64,000 nucleotides of DNA, from contig NC_014962.1 in NCBI RefSeq assembly GCF_000186345.1, forward strand, positions 1,860,001-1,924,000. Direction: 5' to 3'. Position 1 is the first letter of the stretch. The number at the start of each line of letters is the position of its first letter. Both the position numbers and the translations under genes were made by a program. The notes beneath the pieces were generated by a model. The model worked only from the letters and a program-made list of their open reading frames with translations, was not told the origin of the DNA and ran no database searches. Positions 29,501-36,612 of the stretch are shown in pieces. The stretch is from Isosphaera pallida ATCC 43644 (lineage in GTDB: Bacteria; Planctomycetota; Planctomycetia; Isosphaerales; Isosphaeraceae).

Positions 29501-32500
29501 GACGCGAATGAAGGCAACGTGATCGCGGGCAACGGCTTCCTCTCCAACCGCGTCTGGCGCGATTCGGCCAACCGCGAACTACGCGGCTTCAGCGGCGTGC
29601 GGGTCACCGGCATTGACGACAACGGCGCGCCCTTGGTCGATCGCAACGGCCAACCGGTCAACGTGGCGGGCAACCTGATCCTGTCCAATCTCATTGGCAC
29701 CACCACCCGGGATGACTCGGTCGCGCGGTTCCGCCTGGGCAACGCCCGCGACGGCATCCGCATCGAGGATGCCGCCGGCACCCGTGTGGGTGGCCCCTCC
29801 GAAAACCAACGAAACATCGTGGCCGACAGCGGACGAGGGGCGCGTGATGCCACCGGAGCCTCGGGCGCGTTCGATCCTCGAACCGCTGGGATTTACATTT
29901 TGGGCGAGCGGGCTCGCAACACGGTGGTTCAGTCCAATTTCGTAGGCTTCGATTTGCAGGGGAACATCCTGGTCATCCTACCCAACCGCAACGGCATTCG
30001 GGTCGAATCGGCTCAGAACACCATCGGCGGCGCGACCACAGAGCAAGGCAACACGGTCTCCTTCAACTTTGAAAACGGCATCCTCTTGTCTGGGGCGGGG
30101 GCCAACACCAACGTCATTCAGGGTAACTTCATAGGAATCAACAACTTGGGCATCACCCCGGCGAGCAACACCCTTTCGGGCATTCTGTTGGACAACGCGC
30201 CCAACAATCTGATCGGTGGTGCCGGCCCGGCCCGCAACGTGATCTCGACCAACAATTGGGGAATCAGTCTGGTGGGGGCGGGCTCGTTCGGCAACCGTCT
30301 GGTTGGCAACTGGATCGGCTTGGCCAACGACGGCACGACCGATCTGGGCAACGCCCAGGACGGCGTGCGAATCATCGACGCGCCTCGCAACACCATTGGC
30401 GGTCTCAACCCCGATGACGCCAACGTGATCGCGGGCAACAACGTCGGTGTGAGGATCTCCGGCTCCAGCGCCACCGGCAACCTCGTCCGGGGCAACCTGA
30501 TCGGCGTGGGGGCGGACCGAACCACCAATGTCGCCAACAACCGCGACGGTGTTCGGATTGAAAACAATGCCCGGGAGAATACGATTGGTGGTCTCGACCC
30601 GGCCGCGGCCAATATCATCGCCAACAACCTGGCCAACGGTGTGGCAGTAGACGGCCCTGGTTCGATCTTCAACGCGATTTTGTCCAACTCGATCTTCAAC
30701 AACGCCGCGCTTGGCATCGACCTGACCAACGGTGGTAACTTCGAACCAAACTTCGCGCGAGTGATTCTCGAACCGTTCTTCCTAGACGCGAACGGGGTCA
30801 CGATCACCGGACGTTTGGAAGGCCAACCTAATGCCTCCTTCTTGGTGCAGTTCTTCGCCGACCCAGCCCCAACGGCGGCTCAAGCCCAAGGTCGTCGATT
30901 GATCGGCTCCACCGTGGTCAACACCGACGCCTCGGGTCGGGCGAGCTTCCAGGTCGTCACCTCCGAGCCGATCGCCGCCAGCGAGTTCTTGACCGCCACA
31001 GCCTCGGACTCGATCGGCAGCGACCTGCGCAACACCTCGGAGTTCTCCAACCCGGTTCGCTCCTCCAACCAGCAGACCCAACCGGGTGTCTTCGTGGTCA
31101 ACACCGTGTTGGATATCGTGGACCCCAACGATGATCTGCTCTCGTTGCGCGAGGCCATTCTGCTAGCCAACGCTAACCCTGGTCTGGATCTGATCCGGTT
31201 CAACATTCCGGGCGACGGCGTGCAGGTGATTCGTCCTTTGAGCCCCCTGCCGGCGATCACCGACTCGGTGACGATCGATGGCTTTTCCCAACCCGGCAGC
31301 GTACCTCCGGTGGCCGGCGACGATCCCAGTCGTTTGACCGCGACTCTGCGGGTCGTGGTCTCGGGCGGTCTGGCGGGCGCGGGGGTGGACGGCTTGGTCG
31401 TCAACGCCCCTAACACCACGATCCGCGGCTTAGTCATCAACCAATTCTCGGGCAACGGCGTGGTGATCCGAGGCGCGACCTCAGTGGGCAACGTGCTGGA
31501 AGGCAACTTCATCGGCACCGACGCCACTGGCACCGTCTTCCTCGGTCAAGGCAACGGCCTGGCTGGGGTGCGGATCGAATCGTCCAACAACTTGGTTGGC
31601 GGTTTGACGACCTCCTCACGCAACCTGATCGCGGGCAACCTCCGAGGCGTCGAGATTGCCGCAGGCGCGGCTGGTAACCAAGTGCGGGGCAACGTCATCC
31701 GCAACAACACCCGCGACTTCAACCAGGGCGGCCAGGGGGTGCTGATCCAAGGCACGAACAATACGGTCGCCTCCAACGTGATCGCGGCCAACCGCCAGGG
31801 CGTGGTCGTCCAAGGCTTCCAGGCTCGCGGTAACGATGTGGTGAACAATACCATCGGCGCGGTGTTGCGGGAGGATTCTTCGGCCGTGTTGGCTACCAGC
31901 AACAGCGGCGAGGGGGTTCTGATCGACAATTCGCCCGACAACCGGGTGGGACCGGGCAACACCATCTCGGGCAACGGCTTCGGGGTGGCGGTGCGTGGTC
32001 CCCAAGCGACTGGCAACCTGATCCGGGGCAATCGGATCGGCACGAACGCCGACGGCACGCTGGCCAATGTCTTCACCCGCAACTTGTTCGACGGAGTACG
32101 GATCGAGCCGGACGCCGCAGGCAGCCCACGCAACACGATCGTGGACGGCAACGTGGTCTCGGGCAACGGTCGCAACGGGGTGGTCATTACCGCCAATGAC
32201 CGCAACGGAGTTCGCGTCGCGGGCAATGGCCCCAGCGGTAACATTCTCCGCAACAACCTGATCGGGGTCGGTTCACAAGGCACTCTCGATCTGGGCAATG
32301 TCCAAAGCGGCGTGGTGATCGAGGACCTCACCGGTGGAGCTGTCACTGGCACTCGCGCCAACGTGATCGGTCCCAACAACATGATCTCGGGCAACAACAT
32401 CGGGATTTTGCTCAACGGCGCGGGAGTCCGCGACAACCGGGTGATCGGCAACCGGATCGGCGTGACGGCGGATGGCCAAAACGACCTGGGCAACTCGCTG

Positions 32501-34843
32501 GACGGCGTGCGGATCATCGACGCGATCAACAACACGATCGGCGGCAATAGCCCCACCGACGGCAACGTCATCGGCGGCAACAACCGCGGTGTGGTGGTCA
32601 TCGCCTCCAACGTCCTGCTGCCGTTGGGCAACGCGATCTCGGCCAACTTCATCGGCACCGACTCTAGCCGGACCCTGAACCTGGGCAACAAGGCCGACGG
32701 GGTGCGGATCGAGAATGCCTCGGGCAACGTCATCGGCGGCTTCGACCCCAACCAGGGCAACATCATTCGGTTCAACAACGGCTTGGGCGTGCAAGGTCAA
32801 CAGGTGGTCATCACCACCGGCTTCGGCAACGCGATCCTATCCAACAGCATCGTGGCCGACGGTGGACCTGGCATCGACCTGGGCAACGACGGCCCCACTC
32901 CCAACGATCCCGCTCCCGACTCCGACGTGGGGCCCAACAACCTCCAGAACAAGCCGGAGTTGCTTTCACTCACCGTCGCCAACGGTGTGACCACGGTGCG
33001 AGGCCGGCTCATCAGTGCGCCCCAGGTTTCGTTCCTCCTCCAGTTTTTCCGCAACTCCGACACCACACCGTTCGGACAGGGCGAGGAATTGATCATTCCC
33101 AACGAAGCGGCGCTGGACATCACGAACGTGCGCCGGTTCGTGGTCACCACCAACGCCAACGGGGTGGCCGAGTTCACGGTCACCTTCAATCGGGTGATTG
33201 CCCTGGGCGAGAACATCACCGCCACCGCCACTGCGCTTCAGAACTCGCCGACCACGGCAATCAACGACACCTCCGAGTTCTCCGACCCAATCTCGGACCG
33301 GGTAGGTGACTTCGAGTTCGCGGTCACCAACGCGGTGGTCAGCGAGTCGGCGGGCGTCGCCCGGGTGGTGGTGCGGCGCAATGCTTCGGGTGGACTGGCT
33401 TCGGTGGTCGTCTCGACCGTGCCACCGGGTCTAATTCCTCCCGGCTCAGCCGTGCCGCCCGGCACCGCGATTCCCAACATTGACTTCATCCCGACCAGTC
33501 GCGAGATCGTTTTCCAGCCGGGTCAAACCGAGGCGGTCTTCGAGTTTCCGATCCTGAACAACGACCGGATCGACGGCGACCGCACCGTGGTGGTGGCTCT
33601 CTCCAACCCGCAACCCCAGGGTCAGGCCGGTCTGGGCAACAACTCGGCGGCCACCGTGCTGATTCAGGACGACGACGCGGTGGCGGCTCAGTTCCGCATC
33701 CGCGACATCGTGGTGCGGGAGGATCAGAATGAAGCGCTGGTGTTGGTCGAACTGGTGGGCAACGACGGACAGCTCAAGCCGGCTCCATCACCGGTCTCGG
33801 TTCGGTTCCGCACCGAAGACCTCACCGGCGTCGCCTTCGTCGATTATCTGCCGGTCGATGTTGTCCTTAACTTCCCCACCGGCGTCGCCACCCAAGTGGT
33901 CCGGGTGCCAATCCTCCGCACCCCCAACGATACTGCCGACAAGACGGTGCGTCTGGTCCTTTCCAACCCGACCAACGGTGCGACCTTGGGCCGTTCCGAA
34001 GCGGTGCTGACCATCCTCAACACCTCGGGTCCCACCATCATCGGCATCGACGCGGTGGTGGGCGATTTCGGACGGGGTCGCAACCGTCACCAGGCCATCA
34101 CTCATCTCGAAGTCTTCTTCAACACCGACATGGATCGAGCGTCGGTCGAGGACCTAAACAACTACAGCTACTCGGTTCAGGGTCCCGGCCGCGACGGGCG
34201 ATTCAACACGGTCGATGACGAACTCGGCTTCTTCTCGGAGGCGGTCTACAACCCCGTCACCCAGTCGGTTCGACTCCGTTTGATTCGTCCGCTGGCCACC
34301 AACGTCTTCTTCCAGGTTACGATCAATCAGATCGTTCTCAATCCGGCCTCGGTGGGCGGCATTCGCGACGTCAACGGCAATCTGCTCGACCCCGACGGCG
34401 ACGGCGTGGCTGGTGGACGGTTCCAGAGCCTCATCGCGGTGGGCAACAACCTTACCTACCTCGACGGCGACAGCGACCGCGTCAACCTGCGGATCACTAA
34501 CAATGGTCTGATTCAGGTCACGCGTGATGTCAACGGCGAAGGAATCGACTTGCGGGTGGTTCGTGGCAATCGTCGTGCAACCCTCTCCGGCGCGATTAAT
34601 CTGATCACTCGTCCGGGCCGACGACCACGCCCAATTCCCACTCCAGGCAACAGCGTGACCACCTTCCAGACCGGTCGCGGGTTGGAGCGGGTTCGCAACA
34701 CCTTGTCTCCCGCTCGCTTCCGCTTCCAGGAAATTCTGCCCGCTTCCATCCGGGCCACCTCAGCCCTGACAGCGGAGATGATTCGTCCAGCCCACGACTC
34801 CACCCCTCGGATCGCGTCGCCTTCCCCGTTCCGTCGGCGCTGA
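20546..34843 (+). CDS. giant modular CSLREA / right-handed beta-helix surface protein
   Basis: About 4,765 residues. Start MMRRLNTLNRRRR at 20546, followed by PTLESMEVRQLL, a planctomycete LEPR-x-LL-like N-terminal signature of giant exported proteins. Layout (approximate residues): CSLREA-like DPNDGFLTLREAIQLSNAN at 46-65; a beta-propeller-like region with virginiamycin-B-lyase-type strands at 105-460; the first beta-helix to 1050; then four more CSLREA plus beta-helix modules starting near 1155, 1910, 2745 and 3515. The helix rungs follow N-x-I-x-G-N-x-x-G-V-x-I and IGTD..G..LGN patterns. Each module ends in a TATATS..NTSEFSN-type beta-domain. Two Calx-beta-like domains (near 4250 and 4380) and a C-terminal Ca-binding-rich region with a basic end finish the protein. 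Cell-surface adhesion or structure is inferred. Confidence 0.92.
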   Translation: MMRRLNTLNRRRRGLRNVTRPTLESMEVRQLLTVFTVTSQYDLPDDPNDGFLTLREAIQLSNANVSTTPDTIRFNIATSQPVQVGSAAAAALPTAPRSLTIASDNFIYFTTFDNRIGRSNLTGTINQFFNVPGLPADAELNEIRAVGDQVFFSVAGSGQPLGRIANLAAPAPTLVNLGPAALGGSVTLDIDPQRGLLWLARGDQVLRVSDLAAPGPGNTTVINLPPGTLGDPNLNIDPVVGFPGANIQDVAVGEDGRLWFTDAGTDFNSEGSFNRLGWINPNGTVVEPDLIINLDNPDAGLFLRPGQITRGPAGFPPTMWFTLFSSDQGAQIGRVQTISAAVTRQNVRVPSDPAGANLTLNDLIIGSDSNLYVTVGGNVPSIRRIGTGFDTDPVNPVPAGQVTSFAIFTQEFNLQHVATGRTNPFGIVRAPANFTFENQFLFFAEPVTRRIGRFESPSVRENRFVLGQNAPLPAITDPLYIDGYANYVPSPGAVAGPVFARLNTDPVFFNAVIPIVVSGSARFQPFVTAAAQREIGFDIRSSNVLIQGLEIREFGRVGVEVASAGVQGVALQGNRIILNGLNPAIPETFKAGVRVVGSNNFVGVSSQQLPGTQLSVIQKRSEIGDNFRGVLIGDDNAATSSASGNRVLNNWIRDNNAEGVLIIGSNNSVGDRASGTSNLIVRNSTGVLIRSELTANPAPSRSNEVVNNVIGLDLTTGGSLIAGNRNSGVEILNSTQNLLEGNTISGNDLFGVWIRQTSNQVPSTGNRLIRNRIGVDVTGNGLFLGNALDGVRIEAGFNTIGGLTEEEANVISANRRDGVAIAFSPTANVTGNLIQGNLIGTDGDGIIDLGNVGAGVRITGSSGNTLGGVAEGAGNTISGNEWGVYLSNSAANNLIQGNRIGTDLEALVDLGNSREGIVLDGAPNNTIGGTIATAANIISGNLAGVRILGPGSTGNRLQGNFIGTNPAGSTVMGNATQGVRIDGGASNNTVGGTTNGAGNTIAFNALEGIRVEGGASLGNTLARNVILRNGSPANSAPTQAINLVGGGNANQPAPTITSVEIQGSTLRIIGNVANPVGGTVRLEFFANDPAIPGSVQAQTFLGSAIVNPGPFDLTLAAAVPQGRLITATATSLAAPTNTSAFSAPATVQFAPAPIIVTTTADLVDPNDGQTSLREAILLANARPGPDTILFAIPGAGPHTILPTSPLPAITDAVFIDGFSQSGAVPNTSTVALLNANLQIVISGGLAGPGANGLVINSSNTFIRGLVINAFSGDGVVIAGENANGNVIAGNYIGTDVSGAVISGQSNGGAGVRVTTSNNVIGGLTPDARNFIANSAIGVVIEGADGVGNRIQGNTIRTNQGDGVRVTSPNNVIGAIQPEGGNVIAGNSRGVVISGDGRNVEVVNNLIGAVLNEAGGLVIPGNAAVGVEIDNARNNAIGRPGAGNTISGNGLGVRISGPQARDNVLASNRIGTTPDGALSGIFTRNASDGVVIQNQATGNVVGPGNTISGNVGAGVRITGVGTEFNQVVGNRIGTDLAGTIDLGNTAEGVIVALGASFNTIGGVQAGLGNLISGNQRGVVIANPGSTSNLVQGNTIGLSAGGTDLGNALEGLVIDNAPGNTVGGTTAAAANIIAGNDLGIRISGGSATNNQVLGNRVGVNAANTLVANVLEGIRIDSGAASNTIGGLAAGAGNTIGGNDFGIRIDNANGNALLGNFIGVDATGTIPLPNNFDGVQIVNASNNRVGGPETTAGNLIAFNREYGVNVVSGLGNLILGNRIFSNFPTALLRPVPVLNPGIRLGSGANNAQPAPQLIDALTTPTSTTIRGVLNATPGTYTVEFFSNDPTDNPLQGRRLVGRQEVVVGPDGSEVFTATFVNRVPPGLLITATATSSTGNTSEFSNQVVPVLDRPAGPFLVVNTTADVVDPNDGVLSLREAILISNTTAADETIIFNIPGVGQQVITLTSPLPEITDTVIFRGFTQPGSSPNTLIDGNNNAVYNVVIDGAGLPAGTDGFVFTDAGQSAANSIVEGLLFRNFPGSAIKVVASDANPLDVSDVIIQGNAFINNARAPLNPANPQAAIFLASPFNQVGGVRPEQSNFLQNNQIGVRIADLNPPPLFNTIVGNLFDGNVDQGLLIEDSNNLVGGASPSAANTFIRNRIGIEIRDGVSPARGNVVQGNYIGTNLLGNANLGNIEAGVIIRSVNNTIGGLAEGEGNSIASNGIGVVLANLQAQGNLVAGNRIGFHQIDETTFFPLGNTEAGVSITGPNNQLIANRIASNEGQGLRISGTAASGNLVRSNQIGLILGDNSNLAVPGNVGEGILIEGGATANRIDLNQITANLHGVRITGPNSVNNRITGNVIGLNLDGLDSLVTPQGIVLFGNRQDGVLIESPNNFVGSALVGQGVIGQGNTISGNRRHGVHLTGVAASGNVLAGNRIGSDPEGLIDRGNVSDGVRIANGAANNVVGGPNGQGNLIGGNANGVQLVTAGANNRLESNLIGFNSIGLAELPNSSNGVVITNTPGTLLINNTIALNERGVRIEGALSTGNQLQGNRIGTSPDGTRALPNINEAVRITAGASNNTIGGATPAQGNLIAFNRSAGVVVDGPATLGNRILTNLIRDNQGGTGLLPAIDLLNGGNASQAAPVLQSIEVLNNATTIRFNFPGPAPAVPFTVQVFQSAPGDLQAGVPQARAFLGQRIFGAGDPLEVVLGGSLPPGTVVTATVTDANGNTSELSNALAVPQIGGTTLVVNTTDDPADAQINFNDNIMSLREAILIANANPDRNQIVFAIPGTGVQTIRVTRQLPVVTQPVEILGFTQPGSSLNTIDNGFNSVLQVVISGSNLVSTTNPDGTPVNGLVLTSDNSYVIGLVINQFPGDGILISDEAGQGRNNLIRGNIIGADETGTNLLGNGGAGVRILAPNNSLGGNVANAKNLILGNTVGVAVGYRVTPSGQMIAVPSATGNLIEGNFVVSNREDGVLIRSSNNALGGADANEGNVIAGNGFLSNRVWRDSANRELRGFSGVRVTGIDDNGAPLVDRNGQPVNVAGNLILSNLIGTTTRDDSVARFRLGNARDGIRIEDAAGTRVGGPSENQRNIVADSGRGARDATGASGAFDPRTAGIYILGERARNTVVQSNFVGFDLQGNILVILPNRNGIRVESAQNTIGGATTEQGNTVSFNFENGILLSGAGANTNVIQGNFIGINNLGITPASNTLSGILLDNAPNNLIGGAGPARNVISTNNWGISLVGAGSFGNRLVGNWIGLANDGTTDLGNAQDGVRIIDAPRNTIGGLNPDDANVIAGNNVGVRISGSSATGNLVRGNLIGVGADRTTNVANNRDGVRIENNARENTIGGLDPAAANIIANNLANGVAVDGPGSIFNAILSNSIFNNAALGIDLTNGGNFEPNFARVILEPFFLDANGVTITGRLEGQPNASFLVQFFADPAPTAAQAQGRRLIGSTVVNTDASGRASFQVVTSEPIAASEFLTATASDSIGSDLRNTSEFSNPVRSSNQQTQPGVFVVNTVLDIVDPNDDLLSLREAILLANANPGLDLIRFNIPGDGVQVIRPLSPLPAITDSVTIDGFSQPGSVPPVAGDDPSRLTATLRVVVSGGLAGAGVDGLVVNAPNTTIRGLVINQFSGNGVVIRGATSVGNVLEGNFIGTDATGTVFLGQGNGLAGVRIESSNNLVGGLTTSSRNLIAGNLRGVEIAAGAAGNQVRGNVIRNNTRDFNQGGQGVLIQGTNNTVASNVIAANRQGVVVQGFQARGNDVVNNTIGAVLREDSSAVLATSNSGEGVLIDNSPDNRVGPGNTISGNGFGVAVRGPQATGNLIRGNRIGTNADGTLANVFTRNLFDGVRIEPDAAGSPRNTIVDGNVVSGNGRNGVVITANDRNGVRVAGNGPSGNILRNNLIGVGSQGTLDLGNVQSGVVIEDLTGGAVTGTRANVIGPNNMISGNNIGILLNGAGVRDNRVIGNRIGVTADGQNDLGNSLDGVRIIDAINNTIGGNSPTDGNVIGGNNRGVVVIASNVLLPLGNAISANFIGTDSSRTLNLGNKADGVRIENASGNVIGGFDPNQGNIIRFNNGLGVQGQQVVITTGFGNAILSNSIVADGGPGIDLGNDGPTPNDPAPDSDVGPNNLQNKPELLSLTVANGVTTVRGRLISAPQVSFLLQFFRNSDTTPFGQGEELIIPNEAALDITNVRRFVVTTNANGVAEFTVTFNRVIALGENITATATALQNSPTTAINDTSEFSDPISDRVGDFEFAVTNAVVSESAGVARVVVRRNASGGLASVVVSTVPPGLIPPGSAVPPGTAIPNIDFIPTSREIVFQPGQTEAVFEFPILNNDRIDGDRTVVVALSNPQPQGQAGLGNNSAATVLIQDDDAVAAQFRIRDIVVREDQNEALVLVELVGNDGQLKPAPSPVSVRFRTEDLTGVAFVDYLPVDVVLNFPTGVATQVVRVPILRTPNDTADKTVRLVLSNPTNGATLGRSEAVLTILNTSGPTIIGIDAVVGDFGRGRNRHQAITHLEVFFNTDMDRASVEDLNNYSYSVQGPGRDGRFNTVDDELGFFSEAVYNPVTQSVRLRLIRPLATNVFFQVTINQIVLNPASVGGIRDVNGNLLDPDGDGVAGGRFQSLIAVGNNLTYLDGDSDRVNLRITNNGLIQVTRDVNGEGIDLRVVRGNRRATLSGAINLITRPGRRPRPIPTPGNSVTTFQTGRGLERVRNTLSPARFRFQEILPASIRATSALTAEMIRPAHDSTPRIASPSPFRRR
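24006..33290 (+). repeat. four tandem CSLREA-beta-helix modules inside the giant gene
   Basis: Modules begin near 24006, 26277, 28773 and 31090 and end near 33290, about 2.2-2.5 kb each. Every module opens with SLREAIL(L/I)(A/S)N, continues with a long beta-helix rung array, and closes with an Ig-like NTSEFSN-type segment. Short DNA words such as GGCAACACCATCTCGGGCAA recur many times. A fifth, more complex first module lies before 24006. Confidence 0.85.
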
Positions 34844-34929
34844 GGTCCATAGTCAACTTGGATCGGTGGGATTAATCCCTCAGAGGATCCCGCTCTCACC
34901 TCCATCCCGACACTCGATCTTTTTCCGTT

Positions 34930-34963
34930 GCGACCCTCGGGGATCCTCTTTCCCGAGGGTCGC
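34930..34963 (+). terminator. hairpin terminator of the giant gene
   Basis: GCGACCCTCGGG and CCCGAGGGTCGC form a perfect 12-bp stem with a 10-base loop, 87 bp after the giant gene's stop. The tail GGTGGTTTGTTGCC is only moderately T-rich. Confidence 0.7.
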
Positions 34964-35181
34964 GGTGGTTTGTTGCCGTCGCCCGTGCGAGTCCTTGGTC
35001 GTCTCAATAGGAATTCACCAGGAGTTCACCACTTGCCCCGACCCGCGTGACGTTTTTGGTGAACTCGCCGAAGATCGGAAGGAGGCCAATCCGATCAAGA
35101 ACAAGCAAAGGCGCGATTTTCTCGAATCGGCCAGGAAATCGAGGAGCGATTCCACCGAGCGTGAACGAGGTGTCTTATATC

Positions 35182-35210
35182 ATTGCGTCGCGTTGTTGGT
35201 CCGACGCAAT
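35182..35210. promoter_or_regulatory. inverted repeat in the leader of the outer-membrane-type gene
   Basis: ATTGCGTCG and CGACGCAAT are perfect inverted 9-mers separated by 11 bases, ending 36 bp before the ATG at 35246. This may be an operator or a leader hairpin; there is no U-run, so it is not a plain terminator. Confidence 0.4.
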
Positions 35211-35245
35211 TGACTTTCATCGTTGTTTCCAGGAAGGAAACCCTT

Positions 35246-36439
35246 ATGAGAAACGCATGGATGCGTCTGGGGTTCTCGGTTGGCGTGATGCTCGCGTCAT
35301 CCCCCTCGGCTTGGTCTCAAGAGCCTTTGCCCAATCCCCCGGCGGGCTTTGATCAACCTGTTTCGGTCACCGAGGCGTTCTCGTCTCCACAACCACCCGC
35401 GCAAGGCTCCAACTCGACAGCGGTGTTGGGTGGTTCGTCGCCCATGATCACACCGGCCTCCCCAGTCTTCGGCTCGGGTCAGCACCTGGTACCGTCCTAC
35501 CAGGGCACGACCCCGTCGAGTCAGGGGGGATTTGACCAAACCAACTGGGATCGTTATTCGTTCTTGGGTCGCGTGGCGTTGTTCCAGGAAACCTTCCCCG
35601 AAGGCGCTCCGCTGTCAGTGGTGCAACACCTGCGGGGTCGCAAGCCGTTTGAGTCGGATCACCAGTTCGACGGCTTCATCGCGCCGATTTCCAACCCGGT
35701 CTTCTCCAAAGAGCCGAGGATGATGACCGAGTTGCGTCCTTTGTTCGTCGCGGGTTGGACCCGTCCGGGAACGCCGGTTGTGGGGCGTGGCGACTTTCAG
35801 TTGTACGCCGCACAAGCGCGGATCGCCTTGAGCGAGCGTTTGGCGATCATCGCCGAGAAGGATGGCATTCTTGTAATCAACCCCGAGGGCGGTCGCCGTC
35901 TGACCGGCCTAGCCAAGCTCTCGGTAGGGGCTAAGTATGCCTTGATCCGCGACGTGGAGAATCAGTTCCTCTTGACCAGCGGCGTTCAAGTCGAGGTTCC
36001 CAGCGGCACCGACGACGTGTTCGAGGACCGTGGTTCCAACCTGGCGTTGTTTGGCAGCTTCGGCAAGGCGTTCGGCGACAACTACCACTTTCTGGGCACC
36101 TTCGGCCAGAACTTCCAGCTGGGAGATCAAACCTCCGGTTTCTTTTTCACCAGTCTCCACTTGGACAAGCAGATTGGTTGGTTTTACCCCTTGGTCGAAG
36201 TCAACTGGTTCTACTATAACCAACCAGGCAACCGTCTGCCGATCAACCTCGAAGGCGACGGCCTGCTGAACCTGGGGGCGGCCAACGTCAACGGCAAGAA
36301 CCTCGTGAGCTTGGCCGTAGGCGCTAAGGCGCGGCTGACCCAACGGGCCTGGCTGGGCACCGCCTACGAATTCCCGCTCTCGACTCAAACCGACCTGCTG
36401 GGCAACCGTTTGCTCGTCGAGTTGGTCTTGCAATATTGA
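35246..36439 (+). CDS. putative outer-membrane beta-barrel protein
   Basis: A 397-residue protein. The ATG at 35246 has an excellent site (AGGAAGGAAAC). The signal peptide is MRNAWMRLGFSVGVMLASSP, ending near SAWSQ. A Ser/Pro/Gln-rich stretch is followed by alternating amphipathic strands: FQLYAAQARIALSERLAIIA, KLSVGAKYALI, FLLTSGVQVEVPSG, FFFTSLHLDKQIGWFYPLVE and VSLAVGAKARLTQRAWLGTA. The last residues, NRLLVELVLQY, end in an aromatic as in outer-membrane barrels. It resembles planctomycete transporter-like barrels. Position behind the giant secreted protein is suggestive but they are separated by a terminator. No specific family was recognised. Confidence 0.72.
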   Translation: MRNAWMRLGFSVGVMLASSPSAWSQEPLPNPPAGFDQPVSVTEAFSSPQPPAQGSNSTAVLGGSSPMITPASPVFGSGQHLVPSYQGTTPSSQGGFDQTNWDRYSFLGRVALFQETFPEGAPLSVVQHLRGRKPFESDHQFDGFIAPISNPVFSKEPRMMTELRPLFVAGWTRPGTPVVGRGDFQLYAAQARIALSERLAIIAEKDGILVINPEGGRRLTGLAKLSVGAKYALIRDVENQFLLTSGVQVEVPSGTDDVFEDRGSNLALFGSFGKAFGDNYHFLGTFGQNFQLGDQTSGFFFTSLHLDKQIGWFYPLVEVNWFYYNQPGNRLPINLEGDGLLNLGAANVNGKNLVSLAVGAKARLTQRAWLGTAYEFPLSTQTDLLGNRLLVELVLQY

Positions 36440-36612
36440 TCGACCAACGCCATTCTGCGCCGCTTGACGCAAGCATTTCCAACGGATACCACCGCCACTG
36501 CCACCGGTGCGGTTCCCCCAACGCGCTCCGCCCCCGTTCCTTGACAGGAACGGCGGGCGGTCTCGTCGTTGTTCCGACAACCAACCCCACCAACGACAAG
36601 GAGGTTGTCCCC

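Larger units (their letters stand above)
34844..35245. other. intergenic with terminator and inverted repeat
   Basis: This 402-bp stretch between the giant gene and the outer-membrane-type gene holds a terminator (34930-34963) and a 9-bp inverted repeat (35182-35210) just before the next gene. No coding sequence was seen. Confidence 0.5.

Noticed and set aside
24006-33290. Recurrent short words in the giant gene considered as a CRISPR-like or satellite array
   Set aside because: Repeats are irregular in spacing, in frame and explained by the N-x-I-x-G-N rung motif of the beta-helix.
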